From assembly GCA_004123355.1 (NCBI GenBank), contig SCHM01000003.1:7025058-7089057 (forward strand): a DNA stretch of 64,000 nucleotides, written 5' to 3'. This stretch comes from Amphirosellinia nigrospora. Its lineage: Eukaryota; Ascomycota; Sordariomycetes; Xylariales; Xylariaceae. How positions within the stretch are numbered: the stretch's first letter is position 1; each line of letters starts with the position of its first letter. The translations under genes were made by a program, and so were the position numbers. Positions 35,802-48,212 of the stretch are shown piece by piece. The notes beneath the pieces were generated by a model. It had not been told where the DNA came from and did no database searches. It saw only the letters and a list, made by a program, of their open reading frames with translations.

Positions 35802-37436
35802 GGGTTAGCCGAACAGAGCACTTGGCTCTCGCAGCTATCAAAGAGGTGGAAATTATACGCAAACCCCTCCGAGGCTTATCCTCAACGAGACGAAGACCAT
35901 CATGATGGTGCTGAGAATCATTATTTGTACGACTATTGCACTAACTGCTAGTTGGCATCTGACTATTTCAATTGGTTCATGATTGGGTAGACTATCAAGA
36001 ATTTTATTCAACTCTGTTTACACCTTAGAAAACCTCTTTTCGTTGAAAACCAGCTAGTTATGCTTGGGCTTATCTATTATAGGGATGACGCTGTCAGGGA
36101 CCTCGTAGTATGGGTAGGTCATCTATACTTGTTGTTGCGCGAAGGCCTCTAATCTACCTTCGTAGGCGTAACTAAGCTATATACAGATGATCTCTTTGTT
36201 CCTAAAGTACTGTGGCTTGGTAGTACCGTGGCTGGGTGAATGTGGCGCGGCTTCATGACAGACGCTAACTTAATTTCCCTTCAGACTTATTCCCATAACT
36301 TTGGAGCTAGAAATACTAAGTTATTAACCATAAATGCATTAGTGCTCGTGATTGCGTCTGATTCCTCTCGAAAGATGCGGAACTCACTGTGGAAACCCCC
36401 CTAAGTTCATATTAGGTGGCGGAAACATAGGTTTCAGTCTGGGACTTCCAAGTTCTGTGTCATGCAATGTACCATGTAACATAAGCATATTTGGTAAGAT
36501 ACTCGCGACATATATCAGGTTTACGTTTCTTGTCTACGGTCTAAGGGGAAAAGGACGACGCGTCTAATCTAAAATACGCCGGTATCTTTCGCGTATCTCT
36601 TGCTGCTAGGCAAAACTTTCTGGCTACTATAGAAATGACAACTTTTTACTAAATCTGACTTATTCAGAGTCCGAAAGACATGAGCAGTACGCAAGGGAAA
36701 TCCAAAAGGCGATAGCAAAAAAGCAAGCTGTCTTTTCTCGGACCCAACCCTTCAGCTTTCAATTGTTTATATGAATTCCAGAAACTTTTCAAGTGTCCCT
36801 TTAGTCCAATTCAAGTGAGGAGAATGGCCGGCTGGACAGCGATAAAAAGTAAAGGTAGGCACACGGCAAAGCCGCATAAGCATTATTGGACAACTTCGTA
36901 GTTGAAATAGGAGAAGCTGTGAGTGTATCTGCCCATCCTTTTGTCATATATGGCTCCATGTCATTGAAGTGGTCTATTTTGCGTGTCTACCTAGGTAGTT
37001 AAGATGCTTGTCAATACTTACCTAAGTACCTACCTAATTAGGGAATGGTTGTCTTTCGTGATTCTTGAACTAACCTTTTACGGCGACGCTAGCCAACTGG
37101 TGTTTTTAGGTACTATGCGTCTGACCGGGAGAGCCTTGTAGCAATGCTGCGGGGGCTCACGTACCTGGGACTAACACTGAAGGTGATATTGCGGTCAGAG
37201 AACCTACTATAAGCTGAAACTACTCTAAGTGCTTACTTAGGTACCTCCCTACGTACGTATTTAGGTAGTGATTGAAGCCGAAGTTACACACTGGAGTATA
37301 TATGTGCTGAATCGGCTACAGTACCCCGCACTCCTTCCTTCCAGTTGCTTGTGGTTTGCTCTTCAAGTTTCTTTTATTCTCGCTGCTAGCTTTATACCTT
37401 TAATATTAACTATATTTGTTGGCCTGGATTCATATC
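35802..37436. other. Gene-poor interval
   Basis: About 1.6 kb without a convincing gene. TACCTAGGTA-like tracts cluster at 36990-37045 and 37240-37268. It ends in the promoter of the reductase gene. Confidence 0.4.
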
Positions 37437-40400
37437 ATGGTAGGCGACAGAACCTTGAACGCTCCCTGGCGGCGATCCGCTCTGCCTCAGCTCGTCGATC
37501 AGCTTGCTGACAAGGAGCCCGGCTCTGTATATGGCTCCTGGCCGGTTGAGCCGAGCTCTTGGTCGGCCGGTGTGCGAAACATCACTTACGCCGAACTATC
37601 CAACATAGTGAACGGTTTGGCATGGGTGGCTTGTCAAACAGCTCGGCCCCGACAGAAAGGGTGAAGTTGTAGCCTACGTCGGTCCGAATGATATACGCTT
37701 CACGGCTCTGCTTTTAGCTACTATCAAGACAGGCTACAAGGTGAGTATCAACACTTACCATGACAAAGGAGGGAACTAAAAAGTCCGCAGCTGTTCCTCA
37801 CTTCACCACGCAACAGTCAAACGGCTCATCGTAAGCTGTTCGGTTCGCTCAAGTGCGAGACCCTCATCACACCGGATCCGACACACCCGCCTACGCAAGC
37901 CATTTTGCAAACCCTTGAGCTATGCCGACCCATCACAATCCCAAGCATTGATGACCTCTTATCTGCGACACACGCGGAATATACCATGCAGTCGCTTGAT
38001 ATGTCATTGTCGGAGACGCTGTTCATAATGTACATAACTGCGCCTATACTGTAAATGCGCCGTTCTCTGACTTACGTTTCAGCCACACTTCCGGTTCGAC
38101 AGGCATACCAAAGCCCCTGAACTGGACTCAAAGGACTGCTGTGCGACACATTGAGGCTGGCAATCGGGATCCGTCGGACGGGCAGACGTCAGTTGATTCA
38201 TTCATACATGGGAAAAGAATGCTATCTACGCTACCGCCGTTCCATGTCAGTCCACACTCAGTCCAAGGAGGGCTCACGCATAACAAATGAAGTGTGCTGA
38301 CGAAACCCAGGGCGCCGGTCTATTACAGCATCTGCTCTACGCCATACCCTTTGGCAACAGCGTAGTGATCCCAGCCACCACAGGAGCGATTGTGACAGCC
38401 CAAGGTGTCGTGGACGCTCTCAAGCAAACACCTGCTGACGTAGCCGTCATGGTACCATCCATCCTGGCCGAGCTTGCCACGAATGCGGAGTTGCTCGACT
38501 TCTGTGCCGATAAACTCCAGCTCATATTGTACATTGGAGGTGACCTGCCACAAACTGTAGGCGACCGTGTCGCTTCAAAGATTCGCCTTCGCTGCTGGTG
38601 GGGAGCATCCGAAGTTGGCATGCCGCAGCAATTGATGATCCCGGAATTGGACTCGATTGAAGGTGGTTGGCATTATATTCGTTTTCACCCGAGCGCGGTG
38701 CTATTTTTGACAAGGTCAACGACACTCTTTATGAGCTTGTTATACGTCGCGATGAGAAATTGATTGACACTCAGACCACCTTTACCATTGGTGGCTTCGA
38801 GGATTTGACTGAGTATCGTACAAAGGATCTGTTTGAACCTCATCCACATGTGCCAGACGCGTGGTGCTGGCGTGCCCGAGCTGATGACATTATCGTTTTC
38901 CTAAACGGCGAAAAGACAAACCCTGTGTCTATGGAACAGCATATTGTTGCTCGTAACCCTGGCTTAATCAGCGGTGCTATTGTCGTTGGCGCTCGGAGAT
39001 TCGAAGCGGCGCTGATCATTGATCCAGTTGTAAACGAAAGTGCTTTGACAACATCCGAACAAGCTGCTTTGATCGAACGCGTGTGGCCAACCGTCGATGA
39101 AGCCAACCGCACTGTACCCGCCCATGCACGAATTGATAAGTCACTGATCCTGGTAGCCACAAAGCCGCTCATCCGGTCTGGAAAGGGCACGATTCAGAGG
39201 GCTGCAAGCGTTGCGCAATACACCGACAATATTGATAAGCTGTACGCGAACGCCGATGTCTCGGATAGCAATGTCCAGGTTACGGACGCGAGAGATGTAA
39301 ACGCAATCATACAACTTGCCCTAGACACCCTGCGGGATATGGAAGGCCTCACAAAAATAGAGGAAAACACCAGTTTCTTCGACAGCGGCATGGATTCTCT
39401 GCGAGCGTTACAACTCGTGCGAGTCTTGCGAAAGGCAGTAGGCTCTCCCAAACTCGCGCTGCCCACTGTCTATCAGAACCCAACTGCAAGACAACTTGCT
39501 GAAGCTATTGCATCGAACTCGAGCGAAGCACCCGATGATCATGATAATGAGAAGATTCTTGGGCAGCTTCTCGCCACATATCGAGGTCTTTTGCAAGAAA
39601 TCCCGAGGATTTCCTTTACGCCCAGTACCGAGGAGAATGGACCAGTTGACGTCCTCCTAACAGGTTCAACCGGGACACTAGGCACATCAATCTTATCCGC
39701 GCTCGTCAACAACCCTAATATTGGCCATGTGTTCTGCCTTAACCGAAGCCCAGACGGCGGCCGAGCGGCACAGCTCAAACGCTTCAACTCATCGAATCTG
39801 AGCACCGACATGCTCACCGACCGCGTCACATTCTTCCACGCAGACCTTACAGATCCAAAACTAGGCCTCGAGGGAGAAACATACGCACAGCTCCGCGGTC
39901 GCGTTAAGATCCTGATCCACAACGCCTGGCCCGTGAACTTCAATCTCAACATCCTGGCTTTCCGGCCCTTACTCACCGGGCTTGTGAACCTCTTCAGATT
40001 CGCATCTAGCGCCGCTCCACGGGGTATCCGGATCTTCTTCGTCTCGAGCGTCAGCGCCGTGACTGGTCTGAATAATAGTAACACCGCGCCCAGGGAAAGC
40101 ATTCCAGAGAGCAAGTTACTCCCTGCTTCCCTAGCGAACGGCTATGCCGGCAGCAAGCGTCTAGCAGAACTCCTCTGCGACTCCGCGGCCCGAAGCCTGG
40201 GTATCCCTGTCGCCGTGCTGCGCATCGGCCAGGTTGCTGGTTCCACGGCCCCGGGAGGCGCGATCTGGAACCGCTCTGAATGGCTGCCTAGTCTCGTCAT
40301 CAGCTCCCTCTTACGACTGAATTGCCTGCCGGATAGTCTAGGCCCTCAGTTCTCCGAGGTCGACTGGGTGCCGTCGGATCTGTTAGGCGTTGTCATCGCC

Positions 40401-40853
40401 GAGCTCGTCTTGGCTAGCGACGACAAGGCCCAAGATGATGATGGTGCACAGGTCTTCAATGTGCGGGATCCGAAGACGGTGTCGTGGGGCTCGCTGATTC
40501 CGACGATCAAAGAACTAGCGGTGAACAGGCCTGACAAGGAGACACTGCGAGTCGTCTCACTAAATACGTGGCTGGAGGCTCTGCAGAAAACTGCGGCAGC
40601 AGATGGGGACGGAGCTGGTGCTGGCTTGGCTTCGCTTGTGGCTAGGAATCCGGCTATCAAGTTGGTTGATTTCTACCGCGAGTCCCTGTGGCCACGACTG
40701 CCGGAGAGTGCTCAAGCACAGTTACCGATGGACGTGACTAGGGCTGCGACAGCTAGTAATACCCTTTGCGACATGGCCCCTGTGAGCCCAGCGTGGATGA
40801 GGAAATGGGTGGAGGAATGGCTAAAGGACATAGAGCTTTCCGCCACTAAGTAG
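37437..40853 (+). CDS. Adenylate-forming (carboxylate) reductase, A-T-R, two frame changes
   Basis: NRPS-like reductases of this layout activate a carboxylic acid as AMP ester, load it on a phosphopantetheine arm and reduce it with NADPH to an aldehyde. Exons: 37437-37740, 37791-38029, 38083-38245 and 38311-40853, all with GT...AG ends. Adenylation core: HTSGSTGIPKP, the WWGASEVG region, and RADDIIVFLNGEKTNP. Carrier domain: FFDSGMDSLRAL with the attachment Ser. Reductase domain: LLTGSTGTLGTS (NADP loop), the Tyr-x3-Lys pair in NGYAGSKRLAE, and SEVDWVPSDLLG. Two one-base changes interrupt the frame: near 37630 (GCATGGGTGG, one G too many) and near 38695 (CACCCGAGCGC, one G too few). Otherwise about 1,040 residues, the normal size. 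The substrate is unknown; relatives act on aryl or amino acids. It faces a dioxygenase gene at 41423-42628. Confidence 0.85.
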
Positions 40854-41422
40854 TCACCACTGTGATGGCGGGGGCTTCTGGGGAATTCTCTAAATTGAGA
40901 TACAACACATATGACTCATATAAAGTAGGATTGCTGGAGCCGCCGTTCATCGGCTGATTCAGACTCAAGCCAATGCTGGATTGTTATAAAAACGGCATGC
41001 CACCACGATTGAGCGTGTTTATTGTTGGGTCTTGTTTGGCGATATAAACGAAGTTCCCGCCGTTTGTGCGTGGACTAAGACGCGATGTTTGGGCATATGC
41101 AGTCCTGGCCGCTTGCTTGGCTAGATATGCAACCTTAAGATGCCATATACGATGGTAGACATAAATTAAAGTATTCGGTATATAAATCAAAGCTGGGCCG
41201 CACCACATCGCGGTCATTGATATGCTACCAGGTGTCAACAGCGGTTTTTGCAGCCCTGAATATGAAGATCTTACTTGAAAGCTTTTGCGACTAGGAGTAA
41301 CTTCAATGTCTGTTTGAATATGACTCGGATAAACTTGCTAGAGTCACGAAAGCTTTTGGTTTTCTTATCGTCTTTGAGTTATAAGGGGTTTTTAATTTGA
41401 AGCTCGGTTTATGCATCTATGA
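40854..41422. other. Convergent intergenic region
   Basis: Between two gene 3' ends. Probably only terminators and untranslated regions. Confidence 0.45.
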
Positions 41423-42628
41423 TTAGTATGTAGAGTCGGCCTGAAGTTGCTTTATACCGGAAATAACCTGCTCCGTATTCCATCTCTCCCGCAGGCCTTT
41501 CCATAGAATGTCGGCCTCCGAAGAAGGCGCCATCCCATTGGGTCCTGGTTGTCGCTTATCCAGATTTGAAGGAAACGGGTAGCCACTAGCCAGAATATTA
41601 ACACACGCCTTTGTCTCATCACTTGCCTCGTCGGCCGCCAGGGTTCTTAGTTTGTCCCAGCACGCCCGAATCATTTTGACATTATTGACATGCTCCATAG
41701 GTCGCCCAAAGGCACTGCTAATCTGCAATAGGTTCGCTACTCTATGCACATCCGTCGTCATGTTCTCCCCCGCAGCATGCAGGAGCGCCGGATTGAAGAA
41801 GATCGCATCGCCAGCCTTCATCGGGACACTAACCCAATTCTCATCAAAAAACGACTTGATCTCCGGCTCACGCCAGGCCATGTATCCTTCAGGTAGCAAC
41901 TGTGAAAAAGGCAAAACTCTCGTCGGGCCGCTCTCGAGAGGCATATCCGAGTGCGCGATGGCGCCCTGAAGCGTAAGAAATTGACTCGCGATGTGCATGC
42001 TCCGGGGGAATTGCGCGCATGCCTCGTTGCTCTGAAACCCAAGATGATAATCTCTATGCGGTGCCTGGGGCTTCCCTCTAGGCCTCACGACGTTGACCTG
42101 CGCCGTGAGTTGATACGAGGGTCCGAGCCATGCCTCGCTAACTTTTGCAAGCCAGGGGTTTGAGTAGTAAGGCACGAAACTCTCCGGATCCCGCTCTGCG
42201 TGCTTCTGGAATGAGTTCCAAATCCGTGAATTGGCACCCGAGGTGGCGAAATGGTCGCCTTTTGTTGATGCGGCCTCCGTTTCGATAATTGTGTCATAGA
42301 TGTCATTAGTTCGGCTCAGGAGCGCCGGATCGTTGATGAAGTTCTGTATAATGAATACACCGGGCCCTCCATTGAGGATTTGGTACCATTCGTCTTGGAC
42401 CTGGCATACCAGGTCTGAATCGGATAGTGAGATTGATGAGAGATCGTAATGCGGAACGTTTGACTTGATGGAAATGGCAAGTTTGTAATCAAACGGGGTC
42501 GCCTTCTGTTCACAAAGTTGTTTCAAGTCGTTGAGGGTATCTGGCATTCGGACTGACACCCTTCGCCCCGCCTGTGCTAAAGCTGCAAGACCGCCGCTTA
42601 CCCCTCGCTGATGGTCCTTACGCAGCAT
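41423..42628 (-). CDS. Phytanoyl-CoA dioxygenase-like Fe(II)/2-oxoglutarate enzyme
   Basis: A single uninterrupted 401-residue frame starts with ATG at 42628. PhyH-type enzymes use iron and 2-oxoglutarate to hydroxylate a substrate, often in metabolite pathways. The iron site is seen as H-x-D in PHRDYHLGF near residue 190 and the distal His in LLHAAGEN near residue 281. An Arg for 2-oxoglutarate lies in the following DVHRVANLLQ. The mid-region SGANSRIWNSFQKH and SDMPLESGPTRVLPFSQLLP match the family pattern. No signal peptide is evident, so it is likely cytosolic or peroxisomal. It is convergent with the carboxylate reductase, 570 bp apart. The two could act on one product, but co-regulation is not shown by the sequence. 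Confidence 0.8.
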   Translation of the reverse strand: MLRKDHQRGVSGGLAALAQAGRRVSVRMPDTLNDLKQLCEQKATPFDYKLAISIKSNVPHYDLSSISLSDSDLVCQVQDEWYQILNGGPGVFIIQNFINDPALLSRTNDIYDTIIETEAASTKGDHFATSGANSRIWNSFQKHAERDPESFVPYYSNPWLAKVSEAWLGPSYQLTAQVNVVRPRGKPQAPHRDYHLGFQSNEACAQFPRSMHIASQFLTLQGAIAHSDMPLESGPTRVLPFSQLLPEGYMAWREPEIKSFFDENWVSVPMKAGDAIFFNPALLHAAGENMTTDVHRVANLLQISSAFGRPMEHVNNVKMIRACWDKLRTLAADEASDETKACVNILASGYPFPSNLDKRQPGPNGMAPSSEADILWKGLRERWNTEQVISGIKQLQADSTY

Positions 42629-43214
42629 GATTCGTTAGCAAGGAGTTAACGTCTAAGCGGCTGTAGCGGAGAGTCATCAAATGGGATATTGCATTCATCT
42701 GGCGACAACTGAGTGCCCATAGTAGTCCAAGATAGTTGACATAAGCGCAATAGTAATGCGGTAGGCCAACCAGCCATCATCCTCCTAACACAAGTGGAGA
42801 ATTCGGATAGCTTTCGACCGGTGATTGGCTGGATTCGTGAGTTATGTATCATTCCACACAGGACGACTAGAGCGGGGAAGGCGGTGATACCTTGACGATG
42901 TGAACCGCTTGTGTTTTATTATTCTTCCAAGGCTTCTTCATATGATACAAGATCGAGGTTTTGCTTACTCTTAAATCCTGGTACCTCACCTAGACTCTCA
43001 CAGTACATTAAAGGTCCTGATTCCCTGTTGGCTTGGAAAAAAAATTGGCAAGGCGGGGAATCGAACAGCTTGTTTATAGTGCGAGTTTCGGGGCTAGGGG
43101 TAGGAGGGCTTATATAGGAACTGCAACTATTTAGCTCAACAATAAGTCCTTTGCGCAACAACAAAAAGAATAAAAAACTATAAGGTAAATAGAACATCTC
43201 AATCTAGTCTTTTA
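42629..43214. other. Intergenic with a tRNA-like B-box fragment
   Basis: Upstream of the dioxygenase. At 43043-43067 the minus strand reads GTTCGATTCCCCGCC followed by a T run, like the 3' end of a tRNA gene. The matching 5' half, T-stem and acceptor stem are missing, so it is at best a fragment. Confidence 0.35.
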
Positions 43215-43395
43215 TTAAAAAAAAAAAAAGCTGCACTCGAAGTGCAAAGGCCCCAAGGAACTGCAGCCACCTTTCCCTTACGCCGAACCTGGTACCCGAC
43301 ATGTTCGTTGCACCCTAACATCTGGCCATGCACGTAACTTACAGGCACTAACACCATTGAGCCACGGCAGGGTATCATATGACCTCAATGGCTGT
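43215..43395 (-). mobile_element. SINE-like element with Pol III boxes
   Basis: On the minus strand a head with GCCGTGGCTCAATGGTGTTA (A-box TGGCTCAATGG, about 43350-43366) is followed about 80 bases on by GGTTCGGCG (B-box-like, near 43281-43291). The tail has a GCACTTCGAGTGC hairpin and ends in a 15-base T run at 43216-43230. That is the arrangement of a tRNA-derived SINE. Flanking duplications were not identified. The segment also carries an inverted pair at its edges (GCCCCAAGGAAC at 43250-43261 versus GTTCCTTGGGGC at 43394-43405). Confidence 0.5.
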
Positions 43396-44825
43396 TCCTT
43401 GGGGCGTTGAATACTAGCACCTTGTTCTAATATATAAGGCTACTATACCTACCTAAGACAACCCCACCTTATTGATTGTTGCCCCGGCACCACCACATAC
43501 CTAGGTTAGTTCTTTTCAAAGCGAAAACTTCACGTTTTGGGCGGAAAACGAGGAAGGGCGCAGCAATTCACTTTATATGTTCCTATATCCTGACAATGAA
43601 CGGGAAACTATGGGCGTGAAGCCAACTCCGCCCTCAAGTCTACAGTTAACACAGACATATCCCCCTTATCGTCGCCTTGGCCAGTTAGGGGCAGTGAAGC
43701 TGAAACCAGCAGTTGACTTAACAATTGCTTTAGGCATCCCAAGTCAAATCAGCTAGCTAGCTGAGTGACATTACAGCTCTGTCGCGAGGGTGAGTTGGAA
43801 TACTTGTAGTTAACAATTATGTTTTGTTTTGTTTTTTTGCGAGAAGATAATGCCTAATTGCTCCAATTAGAAACTGTTTCCGAATAATTGCACAGGATCA
43901 GTCAATGCGTAGCGCCTTTTACAATCGTTGTCTAATGACGAGGGTTTGTTTCCCGTCTTCCAATTGAAAGTCCAAAGCAGAATTGTTAACGCTCGACCCC
44001 GGGCTGGCATTAACAACATGTATTCTATTTCGGTACCAGAAGGATGTTTGAGGTATTACTAGCCATTAAACCCATGAGCTAGTTTTTAAGCCTTGCCTTT
44101 ATGCTAGATGTAGTGATACTTTGATGTCGAAGCTGAAGGATGGCCTTATTCCCATGGAGGTGGGGGATCTTCATGCCTACGTGATTTACGTCATTCCAGG
44201 TAAGCTTTGGCTATTTAAAGATCGTAGATAGCGAGTGAGAGGACCGTAGTGGGAAAATGTAGAGAGCGAGAAGCGTTCTGAAAAAAAGAAGCGTTGCCCA
44301 AAAACATACGTTGCCCACTAAAAATTGGTAGGGTGCGAGGAGCGATAGGGCGTGTATATAGTCGTAGAGCCTACTTACGGAGTGACTCCACCCTAGATTT
44401 CTGAGCCAATCAAAAGCTTCTTTTTGCGCAACGCTTCTTTTACGGGCAACGCTTCTTTTTACGAGAACGCTTCTTTTATGAACACACTTGACAAGGATCA
44501 GAGACTGAGTAGCCAAATCTAGGATAGATTTAAAGGGAACGGATCTATCTAGGCGACTACAACCGAGGGGGCTTTTATTTCACGTAGTGGGGCGTAGCCC
44601 CCCCCCCCGCGCCTTCCACCCGCACTGCCACCACTGCCACTTCCACACGCCACATTTGCTTAGAACCTCTCCGTACAACGGCTGTTATACACACACCGCG
44701 TTCTCCATCCACACCCAATCCCGCTACGGTAGTTAGCAAACTCGACCCTTGTGTCAGCTACATCCATCTGCAATGAATCCATTCTCACCAAAGGACATTT
44801 TAATCATGTCATAGCCCTTCAAGAA
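43396..44825. other. Intergenic with foldback repeat and poly-C tract
   Basis: No gene recognised. It holds the foldback repeat entered separately and a 12-13-base C run near 44600 followed by a CCACC/CTGCCA-rich stretch that probably precedes the next gene. Confidence 0.4.
44264..44477. repeat. Foldback (MITE-like) inverted repeat
   Basis: The left arm AGAAGCGTT...AAAAAAAGAAGCGTTGCCC (44270-44301) is the reverse complement of GGGCAACGCTTCTTTTTAC-GAGAACGCTTCTTTT (44443-44477). The right arm contains three spaced copies of CAACGCTTCTTTT or close variants. The middle is ordinary sequence. It may be a small non-autonomous element. Confidence 0.65.
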
Positions 44826-46170
44826 ATGGAAGAGTTACGCATTCATACCGCGATCAACAGTCGCTACCAGGTTTTAGACGCCTCGGGACGACTTCCATTC
44901 AGCGTCGTCTTCGGTCTGTGTCGTCACTCGCGAGTTGATACAGACGCACGACCTATTGTATTGCATACCTCAAACTCTACTCTAGACGTACCCTATGCGA
45001 TTTCTCAGGGTCTACTTACTCTCCATGAACAACATGGAGGAGACAAGCAGGCGACACAAATCAGCCTCATTGACAAACTTAACACATCTAACAGTGGGCG
45101 TGGAGAGTATCTGACCCTCTCCTCGCCAGTAGGCCGGACAGGGCCCTGGCGGGAAGCGATCACCGTTTACCAGTATCCCATCGACCCCAAAAGCGAGTTG
45201 GCGTCGCTGCTACAACCTGACAAGAAATACACGATTCGATTGGCCAGCCGGGACCTAGGCGTAAAATGGTGGGCTTATGGGAGTGGTGACCAGCTCCTGG
45301 ATAATCAGCGATCACCCACGAAGCCCTCGGAGACAGTTCAGTTGGTCAACAGTAAGCCAACTGCAGGTAAAGCAAACTTTACGGTCGTGCCGGAGTTACC
45401 CTGGCCCCCAAAGGTAGAGATACATATGCGACTATGCCAGGATGGACAGGGTACCGACAAGGCAGACAGCGCGACTTGCATAGAAATATCGCTTCTAAAC
45501 AAGGGAACTAGGCCAGTCGTTGTCCAGACACGTGGTTCTCAACGCTTCCTATTCTCATGGGGCCCATTTCAACCAGACGAAGCAGAGTCGGACCCCAGGC
45601 CTCGAGCCATTGATCCTTCCTCCCGGGGACTCGATTTCCAAGTTTTTGATGTAACAACAGGCGAGGTGGTAAGGGAGCCTAAGAAAAAGGGACCAGTATG
45701 TAATTTTCAGGCTTATTACTTGTTTTGAGTTAATCTCAAGAGCCGAGGTCTCCTATTTGAAGGAAAATCTTAGTGTTTCAAGAGCTTCGCGTGCTCCTGG
45801 ACCGCTTATGAACTTCGGTCAAAATGACTTGTACTGATCCTACGTGGTGCAGTGTGGCCCCTTGACTAGTTCGACTGTCAACCCCCGACCGAAACTGGAG
45901 ACGTTGGTGGCTGCCATGCCCGCTGAGCCGCTCATCAGGCGCGTGGATATCAGTTTGTTACTAACCGGACTACCAGATGGAAAGTACGGTGTCCGAATGG
46001 TGCCGCGAGGTATGTGGTGGCGCTTTGGTACTCCTGAGGATATCGCGGACGAGGGTGATGATCGTGTACCACTGCGTCTATATCGAACTCAGATTCCGCC
46101 GCTGATGCTAGAAACGAATGACTTTGTTGAGCTGAAAATTGAGAACGGGGAGGCTTTACGTGCATCCTAA
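44826..46170 (+). CDS. Conserved fungal protein of unknown function
   Basis: The first in-frame ATG at 44826 gives MEELRIHTAINSRYQVLD. Exon 1 is 44826-45695. The intron 45696-45852 starts GTATGT, contains TACTGATC as branch site and ends TGCAG. Exon 2 is 45853-46170. The joined product is 395 residues, without signal peptide or membrane segment. Features include FSVVFGLCRHSRVDTDARP, KYTIRLASRDLGVKWWAYG, WPPKVEIHMRLC and a C-terminal GMWWRFGT and PPLMLETNDFVELKIENG. It resembles a beta-rich family I know only as hypothetical fungal proteins, so no function is given. The frame is clean, suggesting it is in use. Confidence 0.65.
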
Positions 46171-48212
46171 GGTTCTTCGAAGAGGCTTTTTCCAGGCTCC
46201 AGACTAAGTTATATCTACACTATTGCGCCAATGAAACTTTGCGCGACGTATCTCATCGAAAGTCAATGTAAAACGCCTGTTTTTCTGGTTTACTTCTTCC
46301 GATACTGGGTATGGTCTCGCCGATAAATCGACAAAAGCTGTTTCTTCTTGCAACATACTAGGTTAAGGGTCACTATACGTATTGTACAAGGGCATAAGGC
46401 ATCCATAGTGTATATAAACTGGTCATCCAACCTACTTTATCATCGTCAAGTAACTGGATTATACGCTCGTATACCTTCTATTTCACATTTTGAAGTACTT
46501 CTACCTAAAACTCGGGCCACACAGTACTATTCAGCTCTACATAAAGATAAGTGATGACGTGGGATATTTGGCTTTCTCGAGTTTAGGTTAGACTGAACCA
46601 TTCGCTTTGGATCTCTGTAAATCATCTAATGAATTCTTATCTCGGTCTGGAGAATTGCACAAGGGAGACATCGATACCGGCGTCTCTAAACGATCACAGC
46701 GAGGATTTCTCGGGTAGATATGGACAGGAGATGTATCATAAGAAGTGAATCAGTGCACTCTCCGAAGGACTCATGAGTAGTACAGTTACATGATCTAGTT
46801 GCTATTGTTATACAAAAGCAGTAAATTATGTGAGGTGTCTCTACATCCCGAGATATCCCGGACTATTCTTCACCCGTGCCCCAGTATCCGGGCATCTCGT
46901 AGTCCCACTTCTCGTAACCGGATTGCCTCTCTAGTGGCATCCATCTGTTGAGGCTTCGAGTTTCATCGTGTGTTAACGTGATAGAATGACGCTGAAAAAT
47001 AGGTAGCTAGCCGACCGCATTAACAAAATCGTTTAATAGGGGTAGCGATGCTGTGACCTCGGCAACCCTATCGGTGCCGATTCAGCGAATAGCATCCCAC
47101 AATCATGCGATTAGCCACAATGCTAACAACAAAACGATTGGACAAAAAGCAGCTCAATCCCACGTATGACATCTGCCACACCCCGATGCGGAGAAAATCC
47201 GCGGATTGGCCTTTAAGTCAGCGCTAACTCGTTCACGTAGGTCGATGTACAGTAGTAATCATTGGATAGATGCATCAGACTCCTGAGAGATATCCCAGAT
47301 GGGGTTGCAAGGAACAGGTATATATCCATAGTCAGATAACCCCAGCGGTGATATTTCTATACCTTCGTTCAACAACAGATATCTATGCTCTCCACCCCTA
47401 CTGGGTTCTTGTTAGTGGTAATTATAAATTAACTGGTTAGCTAAGTGAGTTTTAACGTAAACAGCGCCACTATCTAGAGCAAAGCAACGCTCATCTTTCG
47501 GTCCTCATTATATATCTGTTGCAATTTTGTGGTTCTCTCAGCATTACTATGGTTGCGTTAACGCTAATAGGTGTGTAAAATCGTGAACTAGATTGTACCT
47601 CTCTGAGGGAAGCTTGATTTACTTCAGAGTCCACGGAGCTTTCTTACCTGCCGCATAAATATGCCGTTGCGAATGAGCGTGCGCGGTCAGCTGCATTGCG
47701 TTGCATAATAGTCAGGGTCTCTCCAAATGTCGGTCAACAAATCTATCCATCTGACAAGCAATTAATACTAGTAGTGGATTACCTTGACGTTTGGCTTTTA
47801 TAATTACTCGCTAATTCACACCTCTTTGAGAGGTTGCTACTTATATATGAAGTGTGGCATTTTTGGCTTTCTCCTTGTCATAGACCGTGTATTATTCGGT
47901 AGCCTATACTATTTGCTGCAAATTTGCCTTTCTGACTTCCTTCCCGGGCACTCACATTCTGGTACAGCGCTTTACTAATTCGGCCCATTCGCGAGATGAT
48001 ACCTGTAACTACCCAGCTGACTGCATCTTGCAGATACCAACCCCGCCTTTCCTCCGAGAAAGCGCGGTTTTCTTGGCGATAAGTATCTTCAACGCTGGGT
48101 TCTCCCCAACTCTTGGAATTTGGCTTTAATTATTATCTTACTTGCCCTATTGCTTATGGCCTTGGTTTCTGTTCTCCTTCCCCCATGAATTGCCTTTTCT
48201 ACTTTGCTAAAT
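46171..48212. other. Gene-free stretch of about 2 kb
   Basis: Only short frames. No repeat, RNA gene or domain was recognised. Confidence 0.4.

Noticed and set aside
39539-40114. 191-codon minus-strand frame
   Set aside because: Antisense shadow of the reductase domain.
43043-43120. Complete tRNA gene on the minus strand
   Set aside because: A good B-box and T run exist, but the T-stem is unpaired and no 5' acceptor strand or A-box at proper spacing is found.
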